Positions 21,129 to 31,466 of a stretch of 64,000 bases of DNA are shown piece after piece (position 1 is the stretch's first letter; every line of letters starts with the position of its first letter). The notes beneath the pieces were generated by a model. The model saw only the letters and a program-made list of their open reading frames with translations. It did not search any database and was not told the DNA's origin. Source of the DNA: Plenodomus lindquistii (Eukaryota; Ascomycota; Dothideomycetes; Pleosporales; Leptosphaeriaceae); assembly GCA_025504975.1 (NCBI GenBank), contig JANUWI010000007.1, positions 682,001 to 746,000 of the forward strand, read 5' to 3'. A program made the translations under genes and the position numbers.

Positions 21129-22086
21129 AAGTTATGCATTGTTTGGACAAGCATTAGTTGGAAGCGTTCAGCGCCGTTTTCAGGGCGCGTCTTCATGATA
21201 TTTTGGTAAACAGGGTTGATAGAATTCTGCGTCTGCTCAGTATATGATTGGGAACGTTGATACTACAGGCGGATTTGCAGCACCAACATGTTCATCATTA
21301 AGGACTCCACCAGTTCTATACCTCGACCGCAGCCAATCACATATCCCGACAGACTACACGCAACACTATACTTCTACACGAACCTAAATCCACAGTCCTC
21401 ATGCTCAAACAGCCACCCGCGCACCAAACCCCGCATCTCTATCTCCGCGACCTCATGCCGCGCAACCAACATCAGCGTCATCATCACCAGCAATCAATCA
21501 TCCATCAACCACGATTCTTCACCTTACCAAAACCCCCCCATCAAAACATGCTTTTCAAGGCACTCGAACGAACCGCCGTCCGTTGCAGACGGGAATAAGA
21601 ACCGTTCCACCGACTCATCAGCACCAGCACGCTGATTGGCTACTTCGGCTTTAACGCGCTGGCTCCGGGGTTCAGCAACACAGACAGGCCAGGCCTCAGC
21701 AACAGCTGGGTAACCGTAACGTTATGAAGCTGAAGGACTTAGGAGATAAATCATGCTGATTCTATCCTTTGATGGGCGATACTGCTTCGAGTTCGTCCGG
21801 GAGGACAATGGATGGATGATGGATGAGTGGTATAAAGTGTGTTTAGTGGGTGGGAAGCGGGACATCCAAAGGAAGCATTCAGAAACGGTGATATCATTTC
21901 GAGCTTTACATTTACCATTTTTGTTTTCTCTCTAGTTGCGAAATTTTGCCCCACCAACCAACTAGCACTTGTACTTGTACCTCCAACTACAACTACAACT
22001 ACAACCACCAAACCTAAACTCAATCGCCAAGATCACACTTCACTTCACACTTCACACTTCACACTTCACACAACACACACCAAACG
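21129..22086. other. Intergenic region with simple repeats in the next leader
   Basis: No supported gene. A short fragment at 21550-21725 reads like a small hydrophobic protein (ISTSTLIGYFGFNALAPGF) but contains a stop codon and no clear splice sites. The last 120 bases before the aldo/keto reductase start are repeat-rich. Confidence 0.45.
21984..22071 (+). repeat. Simple repeats in the 5' leader of the aldo/keto reductase
   Basis: Three copies of AACTAC (21984-22003) are followed by several ACTTCACAC-type units (22034-22071). C/A/T-rich, G-poor tracts like this are common in fungal 5' leaders. Confidence 0.7.
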
Positions 22087-23197
22087 ATGCTAGAACTCAC
22101 CTCCAAACCCATCGGCTCAATCGGCTATGGCCTAATGGGACTAACATGGCGAGCCTCGCCGCCCTCGCAGTCGCAATCCTTCGACGCCATGCGCACCGCG
22201 CTATCCAAAGGCGCAAACTTTTGGAACGGCGGAGAATTGTACGGATCGCCAGAGCGCAATTCACTGCATTTGTTGAACGAGTATTTTACAAAGTATCCTG
22301 AAGATGCGGACAAGGTTGTGCTGTCGATTAAAGGCGGTCTTGTGCCGGGGCAGATGAAGCCGGATGGGAGTAGAGAGGGGGTCAAGAGGAGTGTTGAGGA
22401 GTGTTTGAAGGTTCTTGATGGAAAAAAGTTTTTGGATTTGTTTGAGTGTGGTGCGTATTATTTTTCATGTCTATGGAACTGAATTGGGGAAGCTGGTGCT
22501 GACGGTGTGCAGCTCGTGTCGATCCAAATATACCGATTGAAGACACCATTAGCTATATTGCAGAGTACGTCAAGGCTGGGAAGCTGGGTGGCATTAGTCT
22601 GTCTGAGGTTGGCGCTGCGTCGATTCGCAAAGCAGCCAAGGTGCATCCCATTGCTGCGGTTGAGGTCGAGTACTCGCTCTGGAGCACGGATATTTTGGAG
22701 AATGGTGTTGCGTCGACTTGCGCAGAGCTGGGTATTCCAATTGTCGCGTACTCGCCTTTGGGACGAGGGTTCCTGGTAGGTTCAAACCTTGCACTACTCA
22801 TCTACGCACGTGATATTGACAAAGCGTCTAGACTGGAAAGTACAAGAGGCACAGCGACATTGAGAAGGATTCAATGCTTCACCACATGCCGCGCTTCCAG
22901 CCCGAGGTGTTTGACGAAAACATCAAGCTGCTTCATGCTGTCGAAGACATTGCAAAGGCCAAGAATGCCACGCCAGCACAGATTGCACTTGGCTGGGTAC
23001 TCGCACAGAGCGGCACAAAGGGTATGCCAATCATTATTCCCATTCCAGGTGCTACGACGTCGGAGCGGATCGAGGAGAACATGAAGCCGGCGAAGCTCAA
23101 CGATGAGGACATGAAGACTCTGAATGAGATTCTCAAGAAGTTTGCGCCGATTGGAGGTCGGTATCACGAGGCTGCCTCGGCATTGCTGTTCGCATAG
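22087..23197 (+). CDS. Aldo/keto reductase, pyridoxal reductase-like
   Basis: Three exons (22087-22450, 22513-22775, 22832-23197) encode 330 residues. The closest family by motif is the AKR8 pyridoxal reductase (fission yeast Plr1 type), which reduces pyridoxal to pyridoxine with NADPH in vitamin B6 salvage. Evidence is the start SIGYGLMGLTWR, the AKR8-type GANFWNGGELYG in place of the usual FDTAxxYG, the catalytic-lysine segment VVLSIKGG, FECARVDP, GGISLSEVGAASIRKAAKVHPIAAVEVEYSL (split here only by quotation limits in the gene, not by introns), AYSPLGRGFLTGKY across the second intron, and the cofactor-binding IPIPGATTSERIEEN. Length matches the family. Exon joins keep phase and use GTGCGT/CAG and GTAGGT/TAG. 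The exact substrate is inferred; a related aldehyde reductase is the alternative. Confidence 0.9.
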
Positions 23198-23652
23198 GTT
23201 GAGGTAGTGTGGTCACTGAAAACCGTCAGCAATTGGAGATGAAGCTGTACAGATGAGGACGTGTGGAAGAACAAGGCTCAGATAAAGTGATTGTAGTGTA
23301 TGAGTTAATCGGCATGCGAGAGTGCTGTGAGGCCGACTCGTGGGAATTGCAGAACTCTGAGATGTAACATCATTGGAAGATGGGGTGTGGATGTGAATGT
23401 GCTTACCGTTGGTATCAACGAATGTTTTGCCGACTGTGAGAGGAACGAGGGAGAGGAAGGAAATGTGCGGCGGGCGCCAAGTTAGTCGCGACTCTCGGAC
23501 CCCTGCCCTCCGCCCCGGCCGCCATCCAGAAGACGGCCTTCACGCGCCTGAGCTCGCAACACGCCTTCCCCCGTCCAGCATCGTTAGCAAACAGCTGCTG
23601 TCACCCTTCACCGCTCACCGCGCCCCACCCGCACACGTCCACCCGCCCCAAG
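23198..23652. other. Intergenic region, no gene seen
   Basis: The 455 bases between the reductase stop and the zinc-finger start become GC-rich near the latter and probably form its promoter and leader. Confidence 0.45.
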
Positions 23653-25006
23653 ATGATGGAGTCGCCCGGCTCAGACCTCTCCGACTACGCCTCGGACGAC
23701 TTCCCAGAGGACGTCAAGGGCGCCCGTCTCAGCTACGAAGCCACGCCCGACCGCGACCACCGCCCCAGCAAGCGGCCACGCCTGAACATACGCGCCCCGT
23801 CCTCGCCGCCGCCCGCCCACATGGCCGCGCTGCCGCCCGACGAGGAGGAAGCCCTGTCCGAGGACACGGACGGCTCCGTGCCAGCATCGCCCAACCACCA
23901 CCCGGGCATGTCGCAGGACGACGACTATGGCCAGGAGCAGGTGACGGTCTGCAAGTGGGAAGGCTGCCAGGCGGGCGACGTGCACAACATGGACAACCTG
24001 GTCGAGCACCTCCACGAGGACCACATTGGCACGCGCCAGAAGAAATACAGCTGCGAATGGAGCGACTGCACGCGCAAGGGCATCCCCCACGCCAGCGGCT
24101 ATGCCCTGCGAGCGCACATGCGGAGCCACACGCGCGAAAAGCCCTTCTACTGCACATTGCCTGGTGCGCACATGTGCTCTCCCGCTCGCGACTTGCGCAA
24201 TCGCTAACAACGTCACAGAGTGCGACCGCTCCTTTACCCGCTCCGACGCGCTGGCCAAGCACATGCGCACCGTCCACGAGACCGAAGCCCTTCGTCCATC
24301 CGACCCTGTCCCCAAACATCACTCCTCCAACCCTACCAACAAGGTCCAGCGCTTGAAGCTCGTCCTTAACAGCGAGGGCAAGAAGCTGCCAAACGACAAG
24401 GGCTCTACGCCGGCCTCCCCATCATCGCACGTCCACCCTACAGGCGCCACAGCCCCACCTGCGCCTGCCTCAGACGCTGACTATGCCCACAACAACGTCA
24501 TCTACTTTCAAGACCTTGCGCGACCGGACGCCCCAACAATGGTCCAGTTCCCTCCAGACATCGATTTCGCGCCTGAGGAACTTGCCCTGCCAGCACCAGA
24601 CCTGTTCAAGCTGCTACGTCGGCAGCTGCACTGGGCGACACAAGAAGGCGAACAACTCCGCGCCGAAGCAGACGTGCTAGAGAAGAAGCGCAAAGAAGAA
24701 TGGGAGGCAAAGGAGCTATTGGTTGAGAATTTGATGGAGGCACAGGTAGCGGGCGAGCTACGAAGACGAGCCGAAGCAGGCCTACCAGAAGACTTTGAGG
24801 GCTTCCAGCAGGTACAAGACGACATCGTGCCCTCGAAGAAGCTGCCGTACTCGAGCAAGGACGGGAAGCAGCCCTGGTGGCGAGACGAGTCAAGGCAATA
24901 TCGACAGACGAGCGCCCAGGAGATCAAGCAGGAAGTCCAAGTCCCACAAAATATCCCAATAGACATTCGACACGACGAGGCGCAGCAACATCCTGCCATG
25001 GGGTAG
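23653..25006 (+). CDS. C2H2 zinc-finger protein (possible INO80-associated, Iec1/YY1-like)
   Basis: Two exons (23653-24163, 24219-25006) encode 432 residues. Three consecutive C2H2 fingers occupy residues 100 to about 191: CKWEGCQAGDVHNMDNLVEH, CEWSDCTRKGIPHASGYALR and, across the intron, CTLPECDRSFTRSDALAKHM, with TREKPFYC as a classical linker. Finger one has an unusually long spacing, as in GLI/Zic/YY1 relatives. The N-terminus is acidic and proline-rich with a basic SKRPRLN stretch that could be a nuclear signal. A conserved C-terminal segment, LFKLLRRQLHWATQEGEQLR, runs into a charged helix. In fission yeast a similar finger protein, Iec1, is an INO80 remodeller subunit; assignment to that complex here is an inference. 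The zinc-finger call itself is secure. Confidence 0.9.
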
Positions 25007-26156
25007 TCCTCCTTAGCATCGCCTCCTCTGCAAGACAACCAGTCAGTCATGGCAGAATGGCACGGCGAAAGTATATCTCATGACTTTTTGCACCAGCCTG
25101 CACGCACTTCTTGGCAACCGAATTGGATTACAGACCAACCTACATCACATCTGCAGGGGCCCGATCATCACAGCTTAGGCGAACTATGCAAAGCCAATCG
25201 AGAACGTTTACACACAGATTGCTTGTCCAGCTATTGTTTCCATTGGAATATTCCCGTGCAGCCTTCACTAGAGCCTGTTATACCGTATTCTCACATTACG
25301 CTGCCGCTGACACCGCCCCCTGACGAATTTGGGGAATCCAAGCTTGCCAGGCTGCCATTGCCCGAAGAACAATAGGAACGCCAGCTCGCGTGGACCCCAC
25401 TTGCCCCGACAGCCAATTTTTCTCCTGCAGATATACCTCGCGGCTCGGGCGTTGTGCCACCGCAATACCGACCTGACTGGACGGCTCACGGAAGAATCAA
25501 TCTGTCGTCCCATCGAGCATGACACAACCTCTACCAGGCTATTACCACTATCCATCTCCGCCTCATGTTCTGCTTCAACACCCGTCTCCGCACGCAAATC
25601 AAATGGATACACTGCATGTCTTGTATCAGCCAGTTTATATCGTACATGCTCCACCGAGACGACGTCAAAAGCATTCCCTGCCTGCATCAACACGTCCAAA
25701 CAGATACTGCAGACTTACTAACAAAGCGGCGGAGATGGTATGTATGCGAGCATGGGTACTGTCATTCAGCGACCAAGTATGCGCATGGGGTTCGTTGATT
25801 GGTAGGGCTTTTACGTTTGGGAGGAAAAGAGATTTAGGCGTCATGGGGTGGTGGATGAAGGGTCTCAGTAGGTCACTGATACCGTTTCCATAGACTACAC
25901 GTGTAGGATAGTAGAGTATGCAGGAACGACTCCAAAGTAATGCTAGTATCCATGTTACTTTCCCCTGCTTTTCCCAAGTGTGCGGTTTGCGCTTCCGAGC
26001 GCTGTGGCTAGCACTTTTACATCATCGTCATCATCTTCCGTCGCAGGGCGTGCGTGCATTGTCCAACACGATTGCCAACTCGTAGACCATCACCCTAGTC
26101 AGGCCTTGTTCCCATCAAGACATTCGACATGTCCTCTTCACATATATATGATGCAT
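25007..26156. other. Convergent intergenic region, one doubtful small frame
   Basis: Between the zinc-finger stop (plus) and the membrane-protein stop (minus). A 124-codon plus frame at 25519-25893 opens with a P/H/Y-rich stretch (MTQPLPGYYHYPSPPHVLLQ), but its second half is not protein-like. I treat the interval as 3' untranslated regions. Confidence 0.4.
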
Positions 26157-26905
26157 CTACCTCCCCTTCCTCTTCTCCGACTCTCTGTTCTTGAAAGGAT
26201 ACCCAGACGTCCTCTTATCCGCCCCAGTCTTCCTGCTAATCCTGCCATCACTACTCGCAAACAAAATACACCACATTGCCACCGCAGCCAGGAACCCTGA
26301 ACCCAGCGTGCCGAGACCAAAGGACATGACGCCCGTCTTGGTCCACATGGTGTATCCGTAGAAGGCATACGCAGCGTGGAAAATGGCGGTTATGGTGAGT
26401 GTGGGGAGGGCGTAGGGGGCTTTGGGGTCGGTGGCGGATGTTGTTGCGCCTGGGTGGTGGGCTTGTTAGCTTTGTATATGGTGGTTAGGTGGGGAGAATG
26501 TACCTTCGGAAAGGCGACTTGATAGCGGGACTGAGCCGGTGAGGAGGACGGTCAGGATACCCAGGGTTATCAGCGTGAGGCCTAGTGCACGGGAGAAGTA
26601 GACCTCGAGGGCTGGTCGATGTAGTTAGCATTGTTTCGCGGTTGGGGTTTGTGTTTGGTAGGGCTACGTACTCGATGCTTCGCGGACTTCGGGGGAGAGC
26701 AATGCTACTATCATTGTAGGGGAGGCGATGAGGGGTGCGGCTTGGGTTGCTGTGTCGTTGTTAGTTTTGTGAGTCGCTGTCAATTGTGAAGGATACCCAC
26801 TCAACCATGCGGCAGTGCCGTAGCTGTAGAAGTAGTAGACCTATCGCGAATGCGTCAGCTTCATCCCTTGATCGTGGACGCTATTTCCAGCAAACATACA
26901 TCCAT
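26157..26905 (-). CDS. Small four-helix membrane protein, conserved in fungi
   Basis: Five exons (26905-26900, 26840-26801, 26749-26672, 26611-26504, 26449-26157) give 174 residues. Exon 1 carries only the start and one aspartate codon. The joined protein opens MDVYYFYSYGTAAWL and continues TTQAAPLIASPTMIVALLS, PEVREASTLEVYFSRALGLT, LITLGILTVLLTGSVPLSSR, then ALPTLTITAIFHAAYAFYGY and LGTLGSGFLAAVAMWCILFA, ending in a basic tail (RKTGADKRTSGYPFKNRESE). Four hydrophobic segments are clear. All four introns are 51-59 bases with canonical ends, and every join keeps phase, which makes the model strong despite the tiny exons. I recognise it as a Pezizomycotina-type uncharacterised membrane protein but know no function. 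Confidence 0.86.
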
Positions 26906-27800
26906 GTCGGCGGTCGGATAGTAGAGCTAGTGGTTGCTTGCAGGTAGATACAATGAAGTGTTTTGGTTTCTCTTGTATTCCTCAACAAGTCAATGTCAAG
27001 AAGAAGGATTCTAGGTCTGGAGAAGCTGTAATGTGTGGAGAGTAGAGTGCAAGAAGTTACGTCAAATCCCATCAAATATGGTTCCTGGCGCGTCGACGGG
27101 ATCCCGGCAAGGTGGGCGGCGCATGACGTCAGGCATCGTCACAAGAATGTGCGACAAAATACGCGTCTGACGTCCTCGCCGCATCTGTGCGCGAGCGTCT
27201 CTTTTGGAATTAACATTTCCAAGTTTGGGGGTCAGGTCGATCATTGAGTTCAGCCGCATTGGCGGATTGCTTGAAACGTCACGGGTGTCCGCGGCGTCCG
27301 GGGTGGACCGTCTGTTTGGACGACGGTGGTGAGCTGTTGGTGCAAAGGTTTGGGAGGAACCTCGATGGTCTTTTGCCAGCAAGCTGCCTATGGACATGAT
27401 ACCCCCAGTGATAATGAACGCCATCTTATCATCAGTCCAAGGCGATCAAGATTTCTCAATCAGAGCGGCATCCATTGGCTGTAAGCTGTCCCAGATTACC
27501 GCGTGCTCTCGTTGAACATCACTTATCCTTGGAGTAGTGGATTCGTTTTCCCTGCAACTAACCCGATTACTTGCTATTGGACTTCCAGCGCTACACACTG
27601 CATTGCCTCCAAGATAATCAAGATAGTATTGCTAATGCTTTGTATCTCTCACTCATGGGCATTGAAATGGATGTCAGTCTCAAGAATAGGATAGTACAAT
27701 CCCCGGTCTTGACAAATCCTAGGATCTCATGGTGTTCCCAAAAAGAAGATGGAGATGGCGCTAGTACTGCCCGCACAAGATGCTGACCTGGCCCTCTTCG
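26906..27800. other. Intergenic region, no supported gene
   Basis: Upstream of the membrane protein (minus). A 120-codon minus frame at 27062-27424 has no domain or protein-like composition. Confidence 0.4.
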
Positions 27801-27829
27801 CACCACACAAAAAAAAAAGCAAAAAAGAA

Positions 27830-28275
27830 TGTCGCAAACTTGGCGGTACTGGGAATCGACTAATGGATGATTAGTCTTGGACTTCATACGAAGCAGTACA
27901 CTTTGGAGGGACTTACACCCAGGCTGGCGCGGATCGAAGATCAGAAGCACAATGGCTTCGCCGAACCACAACGCGACGTCATACCACTAGCTAGAGAGGT
28001 ATTAGTTCACCGTTGGTGTGAAAGTAGGGTTGGGAATACGAACACCATACCACCTTGGTACTAACACCATAAGGTAAATTGTTCGCATCACCCGGGGGCA
28101 GATGCTTGATTGATGGCGATTTTAGAAATTTATCACTAAATATATGCAGACGCTGGTTTGCGTGCGCAGGGTCTCGGCAAATCGAGCAAACTTCACGTTC
28201 CGCGTGGGGCAGTGCGGGGCTTAGAGCTCTGTTGCTAGAGTAGCTAAACATGTAACATGTCTTATTAGATTGCAT
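27830..28275 (-). other. Cryptic spliced coding segments, unresolved gene or relic
   Basis: Three minus-strand segments join in frame through intron-like gaps. The first ends at 28054 (...LPPGDANNLPYGVSTK). The second is 27986-27917 and encodes WYDVALWFGEAIVLLIFDPRQPG. The third begins at 27859 (FDSQYRQ...). The gap 27916-27860 is a textbook 57-base intron (GTAAGT, CTAAT, TTAG). The gap 28053-27987 has a weaker donor (GTGGTA). Neither a start codon nor a convincing C-terminus was found; a T-rich tract follows the third segment. It could be an unusual small gene or a decayed one. No family recognised; boundaries are approximate. Confidence 0.3.
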
Positions 28276-28284
28276 TAAACGGGG

Positions 28285-28515
28285 CTACTTCTTCTGCACG
28301 ATGGCCTTCTTCTCGTCATCCCAGGCGGCATTGAGCGCGCCCGGCGGTCTATACGGCCCTGAAGCTGCGGGACGCAGCGGCAACACTACCTCGGACTTCT
28401 TCTCATCGACGTCCATTTCCACGGCTTCAGCCTTCTCGGCAGCATCTTTGGCGGCGGTACTTCTAGCGGCAGCAGCCTTGCGCGCACGCACATTGCGCTT
28501 TTGCGTCTTTGACAT
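28285..28515 (-). CDS. Small basic protein, function unknown (5' end uncertain)
   Basis: The secure part is a 76-residue frame opening MSKTQKRNVRARKAAAARST, containing the acidic patch VEMDVDEKK and ending RPPGALNAAWDDEKKAIVQK plus a final K. Composition suggests a nuclear or nucleolar protein. Upstream, a typical 55-base intron (28574-28520, GTATGT donor, AACAG end) would join it in frame to a K/E/R-rich exon at 28708-28575 (REAAKEKRKEKRKKEEEEE...). That exon is itself preceded by a plausible branch site and acceptor (CTGAC...TGGTAG). If so, this methionine is internal and the true start lies further upstream, where I could not find it. No family recognised. Confidence 0.5.
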   Translation of the reverse strand: MSKTQKRNVRARKAAAARSTAAKDAAEKAEAVEMDVDEKKSEVVLPLRPAASGPYRPPGALNAAWDDEKKAIVQKK

Positions 28516-28599
28516 CTTACTGTTACCACATGTTAACAACAACACTAACAAGAATCATACGGAATTGCACATACGCGGGGGGTGCGCTGGTCTCAGCAT

Positions 28600-28688
28600 C
28601 CTCTCCCTCTCCCTCTCTCTTCCTCTTCCTCTTCTTCTCGTCTTCTTCCTCCTCTTCCTTCTTCCTCTTTTCCTTCCTCTTTTCTTTC
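28600..28688 (+). repeat. Polypyrimidine low-complexity tract
   Basis: Nearly 90 bases of C and T with short CTCTTC/CCTCTT repeats on the plus strand (purines on the minus strand). On the minus strand it reads as a lysine/glutamate-rich peptide that may be part of the small basic protein gene. Confidence 0.75.
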
Positions 28689-28715
28689 GCAGCTTCGCGG
28701 CGGTGTAGCTACCAC

Positions 28716-29308
28716 TGAGTCAGCACAATATTCGAGGGCAAAGATTGCATGACAATCTATTTAGAGTCGGATCGATCGCTCTTGGACAGGACGAGGCGCG
28801 GAATCGAAAGTTGTTACGAGAACTCGAGAATACACTGACCCAGAAGTATGGCGAAGGCTTCGCCAGCGCGACGTTCACGTTTGGTATGTTCTGAATGTCC
28901 GTCAGTACTGAGTTCGTAGTGGCATTGTCGAGGGCTCGACAGTTGTTAGGTATGACTATCGTAGTAGATCATATGGCAAGCGAACTTACTTCACTGGTCA
29001 TGGCTGCGACGTTGGATAGATGTGATTGTTACTTGCAGCGCTATTGGTACGAAGCCGTAAGATCCGGAGCAGTAAAACATTGCATTCATGCCAATTTCAC
29101 CGGTGAATGCAATAACGCAGTGTGATGTGAATAACATCTTCCTCAGACGGAATCATACGCATGATTCACCGTGGATCACCTAATTGATGAAATCTCACTG
29201 ACGAAACCTCGTTCACGAGGTCTCTTCCTCTTTTCCTTCTGCTCGGTCAATTTTCATACGGTGATCAATTTCCAAAGCTTTTCTTCTACGCTACATACCG
29301 TATTCATC
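28716..29308. other. Intergenic region, no gene seen
   Basis: Short frames only. The interval should contain the promoters of the minus-strand small-protein gene and the plus-strand GIY-YIG-like gene. Confidence 0.4.
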
Positions 29309-30785
29309 ATGTCTGACACCATTAGCGCTACGCATCCGCATTTCATTCTGGAACACTTGGTCAAGGCAGTTCTGCCGATGCGTTGTGAGGCGCCGAGCAA
29401 CGTCGCTACAATGTATTATCAGGAACAAATCGATGATCCTGCGAGCGTCATTGAGCAATGCAAGCCTCTGCTCGCCGGCTGGATACTGGAGCTCGCAGAG
29501 AAGGGGATGCTGCGAGATCCCGATAGGTATGAATACCCATTTCGCTGCACTCTTTTGTTCTTTTCCATGTCCCGATACTGCTCGTTGTCTCTGAACCGGT
29601 TCTTGATTTTCGCGAAAGGTTGCTAAATGATCTTCGTGTCCGAATCGGTTGGTTTTGGTATTGGTGCTACTGAAAGTTCAAAGCAGTGTCTGGTATCCTT
29701 GAATTTTGCTGACCAATGATTGCAGCCTGAGAAAGCATGCTGTTACGACGTTCCCTGAGCACACAACCGTTTATGTCATTACTTTAATCATCGATGGCGC
29801 CCCGTGGTTTTATGCGGGACAGACTGAGAATGGTCAAGCCCGCATTGCGAAGGGTCACTTTTCTTCAAAGTATCGCGACAGTCACTCTTCAATAATGTAC
29901 TATCTCTGGAATCGTGCGTCGGAAATTTTTGTTTGCCTGCCGGTCTCTAATCCCACTCTGGTTACTGGTCCTATTCTGAACATCCTCGAGCAGTGGATGG
30001 CGCTGGTGTTCCTTGGCCTGCAGCCGATGGATCTGAAGCAAAATCTCTCTGCAGAAACTTTGCGACAAATTCCCGCCTCGGAATTGAACCATGGTCTCAA
30101 TATCCGGGAGCCTTTGGCTCAGAACTTGTCCCAAGAGGACTACCCCTACAAATCCACGCCCCTACTTTTCTCCAAGGAGCCTCTAAAGATGGCCTACTCG
30201 CAGTGGAAACGGGAGCGACACATCAGGAATAGGGCTGAGCCTCTGATAAGAGGGTTTGCCTATTCAGGCGCTCTCACTCTCAAATCTCGGCAATACCTGG
30301 TCTACTTTGGTGGCCTCCAGATCCCTGTGCCGAAGCGCTTTGTGGATTCCCTGCTACCAGACACATTCAGCATCAGGTGCGATCTTGTTCCAGAGAGCCA
30401 GAAACATCCATATATGTACATCGGAGGCATGTATTCGCCTGACAAGTGGGACGATCCCGCTCGCCGCCTCGGTATCGAGATCAGTGGTTTTCGAGCCAGC
30501 GACGCGCGGGAAACTTCTGACTGGTTGAGGAAAGAATTTTCGGATAGTGACTACTGGATCCCTCGCATGAATACTTTGGTGGATTGGCTCGAAGGCAAGA
30601 CACAGGACGAGATCAGGCCTCGCCGATACTACTTTGAGAGAGACACTCCTGGGCGTGGCTTTTTCACACGCCATCCTGCAGACTTTAAGAGGGTGGAAGA
30701 CCGCGACGCAGAAGAGTGGAAGAAGAAGATTCCATTCAAGGAATTTGAGTGGGTTTTGCCATTCGGTCTAATCCTGTCACGTTGA
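29309..30785 (+). CDS. GIY-YIG-like domain protein
   Basis: Two exons (29309-29526 and 29726-30785) joined through a 199-base intron (GTATGA...GCAG) encode 425 residues starting MSDTISATHPHF. Residues 86-165 carry the layout of a GIY-YIG nuclease fold. TTVYVITL stands for the GIY strand (Y89). WFYAGQT stands for YIG (Y102). NGQARIAKGH supplies the arginine (R112). ILEQWMALVFLGLQP supplies the metal-binding glutamate (E161), followed by an asparagine nearby (QNLS). The third segment is TDS-like rather than canonical, so catalytic activity is uncertain. The remaining 260 residues, with an arginine-rich middle (WKRERHIRNRAEPLIRG) and a W/D/R-rich end, match nothing I know. The neighbourhood gives no hint of a mobile-element host. 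Confidence 0.72.
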
Positions 30786-30887
30786 CCATGCTAATGATGT
30801 TCAGGAAATGGAATAGGAACCACGCGCATCAAATGTACAATTTGAGCACGGAATCCTAGTTATGCAACCTCGTGGAAACACCCTAGA

Positions 30888-30968
30888 GGGCGATTCGTTA
30901 AGAAACACCTCTGAGGGGCGATTCGGTATGGAACTCCTATGAGGGCGATTCATCATGAAACACCTCTG
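30888..30968. repeat. Imperfect 27/28-bp minisatellite, three copies
   Basis: Copies start at 30888, 30916 and 30943. Each opens GGGCGATTC and ends in a variant of AAACACCTCTGA. A degenerate partial copy (GGAAACACCCTAGA) precedes the first. Confidence 0.75.
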
Positions 30969-31448
30969 GGTATTTTCATTAAAACGTATGCATTGACTCA
31001 GTATCGCTTTGATACTGCTGATGCTGCAACAGAGGCCCGCCTCGCGTCGCTCATCAGCCCGTGAAGGCGGCAGCGATTCTTCGGAAACATGTCGCTGTAA
31101 CGGGTCCTTTTTTTCATTGAGTCTCGCCCTTAATGGGAAGGCTTGAGGAAGGATTGTCTTGCTAATATATCGGTACCAGCTGTAAAATATCCAAATGCTT
31201 TGCTGTGCTTAGCATACTGCACCGTCCTTTCTGCCCAATGAGTCATTCGATGTCAACCGAGGCGTTGAGATGTACCACCGGTGGTAAACCACTACCGCAT
31301 AGGAGAAACTTGATTGAGATATTTTTCTAAACTTGTCGCATCGCATTCTAGAATATGATAGCACAAGTGCTCCGACTAGTGCTAGAACTGGGTCGTTGGA
31401 GCAAACTTATGTGCTCGTACTTCGAGTTGGGCACTGAGGGTCGCGCCA

Positions 31449-31466
31449 CGCGCTAACGTTAGCGCG
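31449..31466. repeat. 18-bp perfect palindrome
   Basis: CGCGCTAACGTTAGCGCG equals its own reverse complement. No matching copy was noticed elsewhere in the window, so it is not evidently the end of a local element. Confidence 0.7.

Noticed and set aside
21550..21725. Possible small mitochondrial-type protein
   Set aside because: It contains an in-frame TAA and only a weak GTCCGT donor could remove it; the evidence is too thin for a gene call.
27062..27424. 120-codon minus-strand frame before the small membrane protein
   Set aside because: It lacks domain or homology-like features, and the real gene starts with the two-codon exon at 26905.
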